A stretch of 54,407 nt of DNA from an uncultured Eudoraea sp. (GTDB taxonomy: Bacteria; Bacteroidota; Bacteroidia; Flavobacteriales; Flavobacteriaceae): NCBI GenBank assembly GCA_947258405.1, contig CAMYIE010000010.1, positions 70,453-124,859 of the forward strand. Direction: 5' to 3'. Positions 17,992-27,049 of the stretch are shown here, piece after piece; the first letter of the stretch is position 1; each line of letters opens with the position of its first letter. Made by a program: the position numbers and the translations under genes. The notes below the pieces were generated by a model that was given only the letters and a program-made list of their open reading frames with translations, was not told where the DNA came from and searched no databases.

Positions 17992-18113
17992 GAGAGGAAG
18001 GGTTAGTATCGTAAGACCATCCTACTAATAACTCTGTTTAATAGCAATTCGTATAAGGAATCGATAAACGTAAGCGAAAGCCGTTTACGGGCGCGTACTA
18101 TTGAGGTTTCTAA

Positions 18114-19307
18114 TTAGGCAAGAACTTCCTTTACCTTATCAGCTGCTTCCTGGAATTGAACTGCAGAATGAACTGCCAGCCCGGAATTGTCGATGATCTC
18201 CTTGGCCAATTCGGCATTAGTTCCCTGAAGCCGAACGATAATAGGCACGTTGATGGAATCACCCATATTGTTATAGGCATCCACAACACCCTGAGCCACT
18301 CGATCACAACGGACAATTCCTCCAAAGATATTGATCAGTATAGCTTTTACAGCCGAATCTTTTAAAATGATCCTAAAGGCTTCTTCAACCCTCTTGGCAT
18401 CGGCCGTACCTCCAACATCGAGGAAATTAGCGGGTTCACCTCCAGCCATTTTTATCAGGTCCATGGTCGCCATGGCTAATCCTGCGCCATTGACCATACA
18501 ACCGACATTTCCGCTAAGATCCACATAGTTGAGTCCAACTAAACGGGCCTCAACTTCGATAGGACTTTCCTCCCTCAAATCGCGCATTTCGGCATATTGC
18601 TTTCTGCGATATAGGGCATTGTCGTCTATAGTGACCTTAGCATCTACGGCCATTATAAGGTCGTCGGAAGTTTTGAGTACGGGATTGATCTCGAACAAAT
18701 TCGCATCGCTCTCCACATAGGCTTTATAAAGGGATGTGACAAATCGAACCATCTCCTTAAAAGATGTTCCCGCAAGTCCGAGGTTGAATGCGATCTTTCT
18801 GGCTTGAAAAGGCAATAAACCAATGGTGGGGTCTATTTGTTCGGTAAAAATCAGTTGAGGTGTTTTCTCGGCAACTTCTTCGATATCCATCCCTCCTTCT
18901 GTGGAGTACATGATCATATTTCTACCCGTTGATCTGTTGAGCAATACAGACATATAGTACTCCTGATGATCGCTGTCGCCAGGATAATACACATCTTCTG
19001 CCACCAATACCTGGTGTACCCTCTTACCCTCGGCGGATGTTTGGGGGGTAACCAGACGCATCCCAATGATATTTCCAGCAATCTCCTCTACTTCATTAAG
19101 GTTTTTAGCGATTTTCACACCTCCACCCTTACCACGGCCACCAGCATGTACCTGCGCCTTGATAACGTGCCAACTCGTGCCGGTTTGATTAGTGAGTCGT
19201 TTCGCCGCATCTACCGCCTCCTGAGCGTTGTGTGCCACTAAGCCCCGCTGAATGCGAACACCGAAACTCGACAATATTTCCTTACCCTGATATTCGTGAA
19301 GATTCAT
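18114..19307 (-). CDS. sucC: Succinyl-CoA ligase (ADP-forming) subunit beta
   Basis: The 397-residue beta subunit interconverts succinyl-CoA and succinate with formation of ATP in the TCA cycle, together with an alpha subunit (sucD) that is not in this window. It has the N-terminal ATP-grasp domain ([12 protein letters not shown] start, [16 protein letters not shown] near 45) and the C-terminal CoA-ligase domain ([13 protein letters not shown]). ATG 19307 gives the usual length and N terminus; the frame stays open upstream, but the extra nine codons have no family support. A TATTTTTG box lies 25 nt upstream. A weak hairpin at 18063-18089 lies past the stop codon without a T-run. Confidence 0.96.
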   Translation of the reverse strand: MNLHEYQGKEILSSFGVRIQRGLVAHNAQEAVDAAKRLTNQTGTSWHVIKAQVHAGGRGKGGGVKIAKNLNEVEEIAGNIIGMRLVTPQTSAEGKRVHQVLVAEDVYYPGDSDHQEYYMSVLLNRSTGRNMIMYSTEGGMDIEEVAEKTPQLIFTEQIDPTIGLLPFQARKIAFNLGLAGTSFKEMVRFVTSLYKAYVESDANLFEINPVLKTSDDLIMAVDAKVTIDDNALYRRKQYAEMRDLREESPIEVEARLVGLNYVDLSGNVGCMVNGAGLAMATMDLIKMAGGEPANFLDVGGTADAKRVEEAFRIILKDSAVKAILINIFGGIVRCDRVAQGVVDAYNNMGDSINVPIIVRLQGTNAELAKEIIDNSGLAVHSAVQFQEAADKVKEVLA

Positions 19308-19331
19308 ATAGAAGTTTTGAAGATTTGCCAG

Positions 19332-19339
19332 CAAAAATA
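19332..19339 (-). promoter_or_regulatory. -7 promoter element for sucC
   Basis: The minus strand reads TATTTTTG, an exact match to the Bacteroidota TAnnTTTG element, 25 nt before the sucC ATG. A TTTG at the ideal -33 spacing is not seen. Confidence 0.5.
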
Positions 19340-19427
19340 GGAAACAAGCTTGATTTTCGCTAATCCATGACGAAAAACAAATTATTAACTACAACACTTA
19401 AAAATGGCGCAAGCCAATGAGAGCTGA

Positions 19428-20072
19428 TCAGTGATCTAAACTAAAATCATTAAAATCAAGAGGGTCAAAATTTTTAAAATGTCCATTCATATCGATCAGT
19501 TCTTTGGTTCTATTGACTTCATTTAGGACCTGAATAGTCCCCAACAGGTGCGACTTAATGAAACTCAATCGATCGCTTTCCTTAGCAATTTGCAGTAGTT
19601 GATATTCCTGATCATATGAAAAACCCATTTTATGTGCAAGAACAAAACTGTTGAATTTTTCTACGGGAATCGGAGTAAAGGGTACATCCATAATCCCGTA
19701 GAGCTCTTCTATCTTTGTGAGCACCTGTTCTTTGTCCTTTTTATCTCCGTCGTTAACATTGTCCAGGAATTGAACAACGCCGCCTGCGTATTGCTTCCCT
19801 TCCATTTCGTTGTCAAAAGTGAGTACCTTAAAAACCTGCCTGGCTACGCAAATCACATCCATAGCGCCACTTTCGTAGGTGTTTACCACTTCTACCAGCT
19901 GAACTTCCGTACCATAGGCAATACTATCATGAATATAAACCGGGATCCCGAATGTGATCGCCTCGGATCGGCAATCGCTGATCAGTTGTTTATATCGATC
20001 CTCAAAAATATGCAGAGGCACCTGCTCTCCAGGGAAGAAAACCGATTGCAGCGGAAATAGAGGTAGTTTCAT
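19428..20072 (-). CDS. Lon N-terminal (substrate-binding) domain protein
   Basis: This 214-residue protein consists of a Lon substrate-binding (LAN/PUA-like) domain without the AAA+ or protease parts. The start reads MKLPLFPLQSVFFPGEQVPL and HIFEDRYKQLI follows, both typical of the domain. ATG 20072 is chosen because the extra 15 upstream codons precede the conserved first strand. Solo LAN proteins are widespread and probably bind peptides or regulators, but their targets are unknown. The C-terminal part is helical (LLQIAKESDRLSFIKSHLLG). The gene is divergent from lysA, with about 160 bp between the two starts. Confidence 0.85.
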   Translation of the reverse strand: MKLPLFPLQSVFFPGEQVPLHIFEDRYKQLISDCRSEAITFGIPVYIHDSIAYGTEVQLVEVVNTYESGAMDVICVARQVFKVLTFDNEMEGKQYAGGVVQFLDNVNDGDKKDKEQVLTKIEELYGIMDVPFTPIPVEKFNSFVLAHKMGFSYDQEYQLLQIAKESDRLSFIKSHLLGTIQVLNEVNRTKELIDMNGHFKNFDPLDFNDFSLDH

Positions 20073-20187
20073 AGCATAAATTTGTCTAAAAATACAAACC
20101 CGGTTAGAGAGTCCCAAAAGAAGTTATTAACTCAGCTTTGTTTTATTTATAACTTTTTGTTGATTTTTTTTATTATTAAAGAGAATT

Positions 20188-20219
20188 TTTGCTTCGTTTG
20201 ATGAGTTGGGCTAGATTTG
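20188..20219 (+). promoter_or_regulatory. Bacteroidota-type promoter for lysA
   Basis: TTTG at 20188-20191 is followed after 20 nt by TAGATTTG at 20212-20219, an exact TAnnTTTG. The lysA ATG is 13 nt further on, giving a short leader. Confidence 0.65.
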
Positions 20220-20232
20220 TTGAAAACATCAT

Positions 20233-21480
20233 ATGATGATCAACGAGAAAGATTTATTGAAGATCTCCAGGAAATATGAAGCGCCGGTCTACATCTATGA
20301 GGCCGAAAAGATCATAACTCAGTTTCAGCGATTGAGTAAGGCTTTTAGCGGCGTAAAAAATCTCAAACTGAACTATGCGGCAAAGGCCCTTTCCAATATT
20401 AGTATCTTAAAACTAATGAATTCACTGGGTAGTGGTCTGGATACCGTATCCATACAGGAGGTAAAGCTCGGGTTACTGGCCGGATTCAAACCAGAAAACA
20501 TAATATTCACACCCAATGGTGTATCGTTGGAAGAGATTGAGGAGGCTGCATTACTGGGGGTACAGATCAATATCGATAATCTTTCCGTACTGGAGCAGTT
20601 TGGTAGTAAACATCAGGATATTCCAGTATGTATCCGCATCAATCCACATGTAATGGCCGGTGGGAATACCAATATTTCTGTAGGCCATATCGATTCCAAA
20701 TTTGGTATCAGTATTCACCAGATACCCCATATTCTTCGAATTGTGGAACTTACCAAAATGCAGATCAACGGAATCCATATGCATACCGGCAGTGATATTC
20801 TGGATATAGACGTATTCCTTTATGCTTCAGAGATACTATTTGATACCGCCCTGAATTTTAAGCAATTGGAATTCATCGATTTTGGGAGTGGATTTAAAGT
20901 ACCCTATCGCAGCGGTGATATCGAAACCAATATCGAGGAGCTGGGTCAGAAACTCAGTTCCCGATTTAACGAATTTTGTGAAGAATACGGCAAAACGTTA
21001 ACTCTGGCTTTCGAACCAGGTAAGTTCCTTGTTAGTGAGGCCGGAATGTTCCTGGCCAGGGTGAATGTGGTAAAACAGACTACCTCTACAGTGTTTGCAG
21101 GTATTGACAGTGGATTTAACCATTTAATCAGGCCTATGCTCTACGGATCTGACCACGAAATTATCAATATCTCCAATCCGAAAGGAAGGGAGCGATATTA
21201 TTCTGTGGTGGGCTATATATGCGAAACAGATACTTTTGGAAATAACCGCAGAATTGCTGAAATATCGGAAGGGGACATCCTTTGTTTTAAAAATGCCGGG
21301 GCCTACTGCTTTAACATGGCCAGCAACTATAATTCAAGGTATCGCCCGGCTGAGGTATTGTGGTACCGGGATCGGGCACACCTTATTCGAAAAAGAGAGA
21401 CTTTCGACGACCTTATTTCGAACCAGGTAATTGTTGAGGACCTCTTCGGTCGGCCCAAAGCCAATGCCTCTTTGAAATAA
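20233..21480 (+). CDS. lysA: Diaminopimelate decarboxylase
   Basis: The 415-residue enzyme is a fold type III PLP decarboxylase that makes lysine from meso-diaminopimelate. The PLP lysine is in LNYAAKALSN (K51). HIDSKFGIS, HMHTGSD and FGSGFKVPY are in the barrel. The C-terminal sheet carries the CETD motif and NAGAYCFNMASNYNSR near the active site. The length is normal for LysA. The ornithine/arginine decarboxylase relatives are less likely given the CxxD and GAYC pattern. No other lysine gene is adjacent. Its promoter is recognisable 13 nt before the start. A second ATG at codon 2 is equally usable. Confidence 0.9.
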   Translation: MMINEKDLLKISRKYEAPVYIYEAEKIITQFQRLSKAFSGVKNLKLNYAAKALSNISILKLMNSLGSGLDTVSIQEVKLGLLAGFKPENIIFTPNGVSLEEIEEAALLGVQINIDNLSVLEQFGSKHQDIPVCIRINPHVMAGGNTNISVGHIDSKFGISIHQIPHILRIVELTKMQINGIHMHTGSDILDIDVFLYASEILFDTALNFKQLEFIDFGSGFKVPYRSGDIETNIEELGQKLSSRFNEFCEEYGKTLTLAFEPGKFLVSEAGMFLARVNVVKQTTSTVFAGIDSGFNHLIRPMLYGSDHEIINISNPKGRERYYSVVGYICETDTFGNNRRIAEISEGDILCFKNAGAYCFNMASNYNSRYRPAEVLWYRDRAHLIRKRETFDDLISNQVIVEDLFGRPKANASLK

Positions 21481-21542
21481 AGCCGCAAAATTTTCGTTAG
21501 TTTTGGTATAGTTATTGGACTAATATCTCAAAAATAGTGCTG

Positions 21543-22070
21543 ATGAAACTCTTTACCCCAACGCTGTACAGTGTGGTCTTAATACTTCTCTTTTCAGTCG
21601 GAGGATTGCAGGCGCAGGAAGTCGAATGGATGAGCTGGCAGCAAGCAATGGCGCAGTCGCAAGCCGACGATACTCCAAAAAAAGTCTTTATAGATGTTTA
21701 TACCGACTGGTGCGGATGGTGCAAAAAAATGGACAAAGATACCTTCCAAAATCCTGAGGTTGCCCAATATATGAGTGATAATTTCTATATGGTAAAGCTC
21801 GATGGTGAAGGAAAAGAACCTATTGAATTCAGGGGTACCACTTACAAATTTGTGCCCTCGGGGCGCAAGGGATATCATGAGCTGGCCGCAGCGCTTTTAA
21901 AAGGCCGTTTGAGTTATCCTACCGTCGTATTCATGGATGAAGACCTCAATGTTCTTTCACCGGTCCCCGGCTACCAGAAACCAGCACCTTTCCTAAATAT
22001 CGCCCGATATTTCGGTGATAATATTTACAAGGAACAGGACTGGAAAACCTACAGCGGACAAGGTAAATAA
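21543..22070 (+). CDS. Exported thioredoxin-fold protein
   Basis: The 175-residue protein has a signal peptide (about residues 1-25, ending LQAQ) and a thioredoxin-like domain with the active site WCGWCKK (Cys57 and Cys60). The stretch TFQNPEVAQYMSDNFYMVKL is typical of the DUF255/SoxW-like thioredoxins common in Bacteroidota. It probably reduces or isomerises disulfides in the periplasm. ATG 21543 is preferred over the GTG two codons earlier. A TAGTTTTG box at 21498-21505 could be its promoter. It converges on guaB with a 134-bp gap. Confidence 0.88.
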   Translation: MKLFTPTLYSVVLILLFSVGGLQAQEVEWMSWQQAMAQSQADDTPKKVFIDVYTDWCGWCKKMDKDTFQNPEVAQYMSDNFYMVKLDGEGKEPIEFRGTTYKFVPSGRKGYHELAAALLKGRLSYPTVVFMDEDLNVLSPVPGYQKPAPFLNIARYFGDNIYKEQDWKTYSGQGK

Positions 22071-22204
22071 TTCACTTTAGCTTACGAATCGATAGCGCAC
22101 TCGAAGACCCAGAGAGTGAACCCGGTTATCTCCTCTCCTGAAGATGATCTGGTTTGGGTATAAGCGCTTTTCAACAAGGCTGATAATTCCTGTTTAGATA
22201 TCGA

Positions 22205-23677
22205 TTAACGACTGTAATTCGGTGATTCCTTGGTAATGGTCACGTCGTGGGGATGCCCTTCGTTTATGCCACTTGCGGTTACTTTTATAAAACGACCTTT
22301 GTTTTGAAGTGATTCGATGGATTCAGCACCGCAGTAGCCCATACCAGCCCTTAGTCCGCCGATAAATTGGTGGATACTTTCAAACAGTTCCCCTTTGTAG
22401 GGTACTCTTCCAACTATCCCTTCGGGCACAAGCTTTTTGATGTCGTCTTCCACATCCTGGAAATAACGATCCTTACTTCCCTCCTTCATCGCTTCCACCG
22501 ATCCCATACCCCGGTAAGATTTAAACTTTCGCCCTTCATAAATGATAGTTTCTCCAGGAGATTCTTTGGTGCCCGCCAATAAAGACCCCAGCATTACACT
22601 GTCGGCCCCAGCGGCAATTGCCTTTGGGATATCTCCCGTATAACGGATCCCACCATCGGCAATCACAGGAACTCCTGTATCCTTTATGGCAGTGGCAACC
22701 TCCAGTACGGCCGAGAACTGTGGAAACCCTACACCGGCCACAACACGTGTGGTACAGATCGATCCGGGACCAATTCCCACTTTTACGGCATCAGCCCCTG
22801 CTTCCACAAGGAACTGTGCGGCCTCTGCAGTTGCTATATTCCCTACCACCACTTCGAGTTTGGGAAATTTCTTTTTTACCTTCTTTAAAATTTCCACCAC
22901 GCCTTTGGTATGCCCATGGGCGGTATCTATAACTATAGCATCGACCCCGGCACCTACAAGCGCCCCGGCCCTATCGAGCACATCGGCAGTCACCCCAACC
23001 GCAGCAGCAACCCGAAGTCTGCCAAAACGGTCTTTGTTCGCCATGGGTTTTTGGCTCAGTTTTGTGATATCGCGAAAGGTAATTAATCCAACCAAGCGGT
23101 TTTTGTCGTTGACTACTGGTAGTTTCTCGATCTTGTGTTCCTGGAGGATTACTTCGGCCTCCTCCATCGAAGTCCCTTCTGCCACAGTCACCAGGTTGGA
23201 AGAGGTCATTACCTCCGAAATAGGTCTTTGATTATTTTTCTCGAACCGCAGATCCCGATTAGTTACAATGCCGATCAGTTTGCTATCGGCATCAACAATG
23301 GGAATTCCTCCTATGCTGTGTTCCTTCATACTCGCTTTCGCATCTCCAACCAGCGCATCTAAAGGAAGTGTAACCGGATCCATAATCATCCCACTCTCTG
23401 CTCTTTTCACACGCCTCACCTTAATGGCCTGTTGCTCAGCACTCATATTCTTATGCAACACCCCAATACCACCTTCCCGGGCCATGGCAATAGCCATTTT
23501 AGATTCGGTAACCGTATCCATCGCGGCCGAGATTATAGGAACATTTAAGGTGATGTTTCTTGTAAACCGACTTTGAATATTGACTTCCCGCGGGAGTATT
23601 TCGGAATAAGCCGGAACCAGGAGTACGTCGTCGTAAGTAAGACCTTCTCCCAGGATTTTTGTAGAATGAGCTTCCAT
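22205..23677 (-). CDS. guaB: IMP dehydrogenase
   Basis: This 490-residue enzyme oxidises IMP to XMP, the committed step of GMP synthesis. It has a TIM barrel interrupted at about residues 95-210 by two CBS domains, which sense adenine and guanine nucleotides. The catalytic loop [11 protein letters not shown] holds Cys308; the flap region includes [10 protein letters not shown]. The C-terminal tail ends SPNYSR. Length and motifs match full-size bacterial GuaB. A TATATTTG box lies 24 nt upstream of the ATG. After the TAA, the same frame stays open for about 40 more codons, which I treat as chance. Confidence 0.97.
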   Translation of the reverse strand: MEAHSTKILGEGLTYDDVLLVPAYSEILPREVNIQSRFTRNITLNVPIISAAMDTVTESKMAIAMAREGGIGVLHKNMSAEQQAIKVRRVKRAESGMIMDPVTLPLDALVGDAKASMKEHSIGGIPIVDADSKLIGIVTNRDLRFEKNNQRPISEVMTSSNLVTVAEGTSMEEAEVILQEHKIEKLPVVNDKNRLVGLITFRDITKLSQKPMANKDRFGRLRVAAAVGVTADVLDRAGALVGAGVDAIVIDTAHGHTKGVVEILKKVKKKFPKLEVVVGNIATAEAAQFLVEAGADAVKVGIGPGSICTTRVVAGVGFPQFSAVLEVATAIKDTGVPVIADGGIRYTGDIPKAIAAGADSVMLGSLLAGTKESPGETIIYEGRKFKSYRGMGSVEAMKEGSKDRYFQDVEDDIKKLVPEGIVGRVPYKGELFESIHQFIGGLRAGMGYCGAESIESLQNKGRFIKVTASGINEGHPHDVTITKESPNYSR

Positions 23678-23700
23678 GGCAATTAAGGATTAATTGCGTG

Positions 23701-23708
23701 CAAATATA
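23701..23708 (-). promoter_or_regulatory. -7 promoter element for guaB
   Basis: The minus strand reads TATATTTG, an exact TAnnTTTG, 24 nt before the guaB ATG. No TTTG is seen at the ideal -33 position. Confidence 0.5.
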
Positions 23709-23776
23709 CTACTTTTCTCGCTTGCTTTTCACCCACTTTCGATACGCATATTTGAGCTTGAAAAATGTTGATAAAA

Positions 23777-23800
23777 TTATTTATAATTATTCTAAATAAA
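23777..23800 (+). promoter_or_regulatory. Upstream operator copy (site 1) of the TonB receptor gene
   Basis: TTATTTATAATTATTCTAAATAAA, read in 23777-23800, matches site 2 at 22 of 24 positions. Its right half CTAAATA is the same as in site 2 and its left half is degenerate. It ends one base before the -33 TTTG at 23802. AT-rich inverted repeats like this are typical of metal-responsive repressors (Fur or DtxR/MntR type). Confidence 0.6.
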
Positions 23801-23801
23801 A

Positions 23802-23832
23802 TTTGGAATTCTAGTCCCTTACTGTAAATTTG
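23802..23832 (+). promoter_or_regulatory. Bacteroidota promoter of the first TonB-dependent receptor
   Basis: TTTG at 23802-23805, exactly 19 nt, then TAAATTTG at 23825-23832 match the full Bacteroidota consensus. Transcription should begin near 23838, leaving a leader of about 35 nt that is almost wholly occupied by operator site 2. Confidence 0.75.
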
Positions 23833-23843
23833 TACTTTCATCT

Positions 23844-23867
23844 TTATTTATATTTAGTCTAAATAAA
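23844..23867 (+). promoter_or_regulatory. Downstream operator copy (site 2) with perfect 7-1-7 inverted repeat
   Basis: The 24-nt site contains TATTTAG-T-CTAAATA, a perfect 7-1-7 palindrome, and ends 5 nt before the ATG at 23873. It lies just after the predicted transcription start, where a bound repressor would block elongation or initiation. The spacing from site 1 is 67 bp. Confidence 0.6.
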
Positions 23868-23872
23868 CTAAA

Positions 23873-26089
23873 ATGACTCGCCAATATTTTTTTTTATTTT
23901 TCTCGATTACTACCAGTATTTTTTGTCAACAAGACACCACCCTTACGGGCACGCCAGTGAGGCTGAATGAAGTAGTTCTGGAAGCCAAAGTCATTTTTGG
24001 CAGCAAATTTGTAGCCAGGAACAGAACCGGTTCATCATACTATATCTCACCGGAAGAAATCAAACGATTTAATTATACAGATATAAACCGCACACTCAGG
24101 GCCGTACCTGGTGTAAATGTTTATGAGGAGGATGGTTTTGGATTGAGGCCCAATATTTCGCTTCGCGGAACATCTCCCGAACGCAGTGCCAAAATAACGT
24201 TGATGGAAGATGGGGTCTTGATAGCACCAGCCCCATATAGCGCTCCAGCGGCATACTATTTTCCAACGATTGCCCGGATGCAGGCTGTAGAAATACTCAA
24301 AGGGAGTAGTCAGGTTCAGTTCGGACCATTCACGACGGGTGGTGCAATAAACATGATCAGCACGGAAGTCCCCGATAACTTTGGGGCCTTATTAAATGCC
24401 AGCTATGGTAGCTTCAAAAGTGGAAGGCTGCATGCTCAATTTGGTGATAGTCGGAAAAATTTTGGCTACGCTATTGAATACCTTAATTACAACTCCAACG
24501 GATTTAAAGAATTGGACAACGGTGGTGATACTGGCTTCGATAAGAATGATCTGGTAGCCAAATTTAAAGTAAATACAAACCCGGAAAGCAAGGTCCGGCA
24601 AGCATTGGAATTCAAATTTCAATATGCCGACGAAACATCGGACGAGACATACCTGGGCCTGACTCAGGATGATTTCGAGACCACTCCATTCAGAAGGTAT
24701 GCCGGATCGCAAGTCGATCAGATGAATACTGAGCATACGCAATTTATGCTGACTCACACACTGGATTTCAGCGATTATTTCAGAATCACCACGGTGGGTT
24801 ACCGCAATAATTTTAAAAGGAACTGGTACAAGCTCGACTATCTGACTCTTAACGGACAGCGGGAGGGAATTGCAGATATTCTGGAATTTCCCAATGTATT
24901 TGAAGACTATTACCTGGTGGTCAGTGGGGCTGCAAATAGCAATGCTGATGTGCTATCTGTAAAAAACAACAACAGGGAATATCTCTCTACCGGCATTCAG
25001 ACCAAATTTGACCTTCATTGGACAGGTGAACGAACTTTTCATGATGTGGAGATCGGGCTTCGCTACCATTTCGATGAGGAGGATCGGTTTCAATGGTTAG
25101 ACGACTATGCCATGACCAACAGGCAGATGCTTCTCACCACTGAAGGTATTCCCGGAACCGATGCCAACAGAATAAGTGATGCCAGGGCATTTGCAGCTTT
25201 CACCATGTATAAATTCAAATACGACAATTTTACACTTACCCCGGGCTTACGCTATGAAAATATGACGCTTACCAGGGATAACTTTGGAGGTAACGATCCG
25301 GGGCGGACAGGAACAGATCTCAGTAGTCGAGAGAACCAGGTGGATATATTCATCCCAGGTATTGGATTTAACTACAATTTCCAGAAAATCTCTGTCTTCG
25401 GAGGGATACATAAAGGATTCTCACCCCCAAGCAACCAGGAAGGTCAATTGCCTGAAGAGAGTGTTAATTACGAATTTGGAAGTCGTTTCGGCTACGGAGG
25501 GTTCAGTGGTGAACTGGTTGGCTTCTTTAATGATTTTAGCAACTTGCTGGGCAGCGATCTGGCCGCTACCGGGGGTACTGGCTCTTTAGAGCAGTTCAAT
25601 GCCGGTGAAGTTAACGTTGCCGGCTTAGAGGTTCTTCTCAACTACAACTTACTATCGAATAGCAAGAATTTTCGGCTTCCGGTAACACTCGGATATACTT
25701 TAACCAATACCGAATTCCTTAACAGTTTTGGAAGTGACGATGACCTTTGGGGCGAAGTGAATGCAGGCGATGAACTACCCTATATCCCAAAACACCAATT
25801 GAATACTACTGTAGGACTTGAGCATAGCAAATTTGAGCTAAATCTAAATGGACGCTACAACGGGGAGTTTCGTACTATGGCTGGAAACGGACCGATCCCC
25901 ACTGAGGAACTTGTACCCTCCAATTTCGTACTCGATTTTGCCGGTAAATATTTCTATAATGAAAACATATCTCTGATGCTGAATGTCTTAAATGTACTCG
26001 ATGAGACCTACGCTGTAGCGAGAGTTCCTGCCGGCCTTAGGCCTGGTCATCCCTTCGGCGTCTATGCGGGCATCGCTCTGCGTTATTGA
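23873..26089 (+). CDS. TonB-dependent receptor, FecA-like
   Basis: The 738-residue outer-membrane receptor imports a ligand, most likely a ferric siderophore or citrate-like chelate, using TonB energy. It has a signal peptide (about 1-18), a short linker and a plug domain: LRAVPGVNVYEEDGFGLRPN near 74, then NISLRGTSPERSAKITLMED and VEILKGSSQVQFG. A 22-strand-type barrel follows and ends in the aromatic GIALRY. It has no carboxypeptidase-like N-terminal domain and no signalling domain, unlike SusC-type or FecI-coupled receptors. Control is probably at transcription: a consensus promoter is flanked by two copies of a 24-nt operator-like repeat. No transport or siderophore genes lie beside it. 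Confidence 0.9.
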   Translation: MTRQYFFLFFSITTSIFCQQDTTLTGTPVRLNEVVLEAKVIFGSKFVARNRTGSSYYISPEEIKRFNYTDINRTLRAVPGVNVYEEDGFGLRPNISLRGTSPERSAKITLMEDGVLIAPAPYSAPAAYYFPTIARMQAVEILKGSSQVQFGPFTTGGAINMISTEVPDNFGALLNASYGSFKSGRLHAQFGDSRKNFGYAIEYLNYNSNGFKELDNGGDTGFDKNDLVAKFKVNTNPESKVRQALEFKFQYADETSDETYLGLTQDDFETTPFRRYAGSQVDQMNTEHTQFMLTHTLDFSDYFRITTVGYRNNFKRNWYKLDYLTLNGQREGIADILEFPNVFEDYYLVVSGAANSNADVLSVKNNNREYLSTGIQTKFDLHWTGERTFHDVEIGLRYHFDEEDRFQWLDDYAMTNRQMLLTTEGIPGTDANRISDARAFAAFTMYKFKYDNFTLTPGLRYENMTLTRDNFGGNDPGRTGTDLSSRENQVDIFIPGIGFNYNFQKISVFGGIHKGFSPPSNQEGQLPEESVNYEFGSRFGYGGFSGELVGFFNDFSNLLGSDLAATGGTGSLEQFNAGEVNVAGLEVLLNYNLLSNSKNFRLPVTLGYTLTNTEFLNSFGSDDDLWGEVNAGDELPYIPKHQLNTTVGLEHSKFELNLNGRYNGEFRTMAGNGPIPTEELVPSNFVLDFAGKYFYNENISLMLNVLNVLDETYAVARVPAGLRPGHPFGVYAGIALRY

Positions 26090-26112
26090 GCGTAAACGGA
26101 CAAGAACGGTTT

Positions 26113-26979
26113 TTATAAATAAGCGGTAAATAGTTCTGATGCCTTGTTATAGGAAGCTTCCATTTGCATCCAGTTAACCCCGGTTTCTACCTTTTTGGAT
26201 GTAAAATAGGAGAGCATTTTTTCGGTAGGCATATTTCCGGTGAGTTCGTTTTTGGCCATAGGGCAGCCTCCGAACCCCTGTATGGCTCCATCGAACCGGT
26301 GACATCCCGACATAAATGCTGCATCGATTTTTTCATACCAGCTATCAGGAGTGGTATGTAAATGTGCTCCAAATTCTATGCTCGGATAGGCGGGGATCAA
26401 ATGGCCAAAGAGATATTTAATAACCTCTGGCGTGGAAGAACCGACTGTATCGGAAAGTGACAATATCCTAACGCCCATAGCCGCCAATTTCTCAGTCCAA
26501 TCACCTACCACCTCCACATCCCAGGGATCACCATAAGGATTCCCGAATCCCATCGAAATATAGGTAACCACTTCTTTATTATGCGTTTCGGCAATTTCCA
26601 GAATTTCCCTGAGCGTTTCTACCGATTGGGCAATGGTCTTATGCGTATTTCTCATCTGGAAATTTTCGGAAATCGAAAAAGGGTAGCCCAGGTATTCGAT
26701 CTGATTATACTGCGAGGCATCATGAGCCCCACGAACATTGGCGACAATCGCCAGTAATTTGGTACGAGTGACGGACAGATCGAGTCCTTCAAGCACCTGG
26801 CCGGTATCGACCATCTGAGGAATAGCCTTGGGTGAAACGAAGCTGCCGAAATCGAGGGTATCGAAACCGCAACTCAGTAATGATTGCAAATATCGCACCT
26901 TTTCTACAGTGGGAATAAATGTTTTAATCCCCTGCATGGCATCCCTAGGGCACTCGATGATCTTTACGCTCTCGTCCAT
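26113..26979 (-). CDS. Hydroxymethylglutaryl-CoA lyase
   Basis: The 288-residue enzyme cleaves HMG-CoA to acetyl-CoA and acetoacetate, the last step of leucine breakdown. It is a DRE-TIM metallolyase: the first strand VKIIECPRDAMQGIKTFIPT carries the Arg-Asp pair, ISMGFGNPYGDPW is in the barrel, SLSDTVGSSTPEV follows, and FGAHLHTTPDSWY supplies the metal-binding His residues. GFGGCPMAKNELTGNMPTE holds the signature cysteine loop. Isopropylmalate or homocitrate synthases share the fold but are longer and lack this loop. The gene lies 70 bp downstream of pyrD on the same strand and may be co-transcribed with it. Confidence 0.92.
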   Translation of the reverse strand: MDESVKIIECPRDAMQGIKTFIPTVEKVRYLQSLLSCGFDTLDFGSFVSPKAIPQMVDTGQVLEGLDLSVTRTKLLAIVANVRGAHDASQYNQIEYLGYPFSISENFQMRNTHKTIAQSVETLREILEIAETHNKEVVTYISMGFGNPYGDPWDVEVVGDWTEKLAAMGVRILSLSDTVGSSTPEVIKYLFGHLIPAYPSIEFGAHLHTTPDSWYEKIDAAFMSGCHRFDGAIQGFGGCPMAKNELTGNMPTEKMLSYFTSKKVETGVNWMQMEASYNKASELFTAYL

Positions 26980-27049
26980 TTCATCAGGTAACTCAGCAAT
27001 TAAAATTACTATTTAAAATCCGACAAACAGTGAAGACCAGAGACTATTA

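Noticed and set aside
18063-18089. Hairpin after sucC as a terminator
   Set aside because: The 7-bp stem has an 11-nt loop and no T-run on the minus strand, so it does not meet the usual pattern.
22085-22204. About 40 open codons following the guaB stop codon in the same frame
   Set aside because: IMP dehydrogenase is complete at 490 residues, and a 40-codon open stretch is expected by chance fairly often. The opposite strand is open over much of the same interval as well.
26090-26112. Terminator between the first TonB receptor and the HMG-CoA lyase gene
   Set aside because: The near-repeat AAACGG and ACGGTTTTT does not form a proper stem, although a T-run is present.
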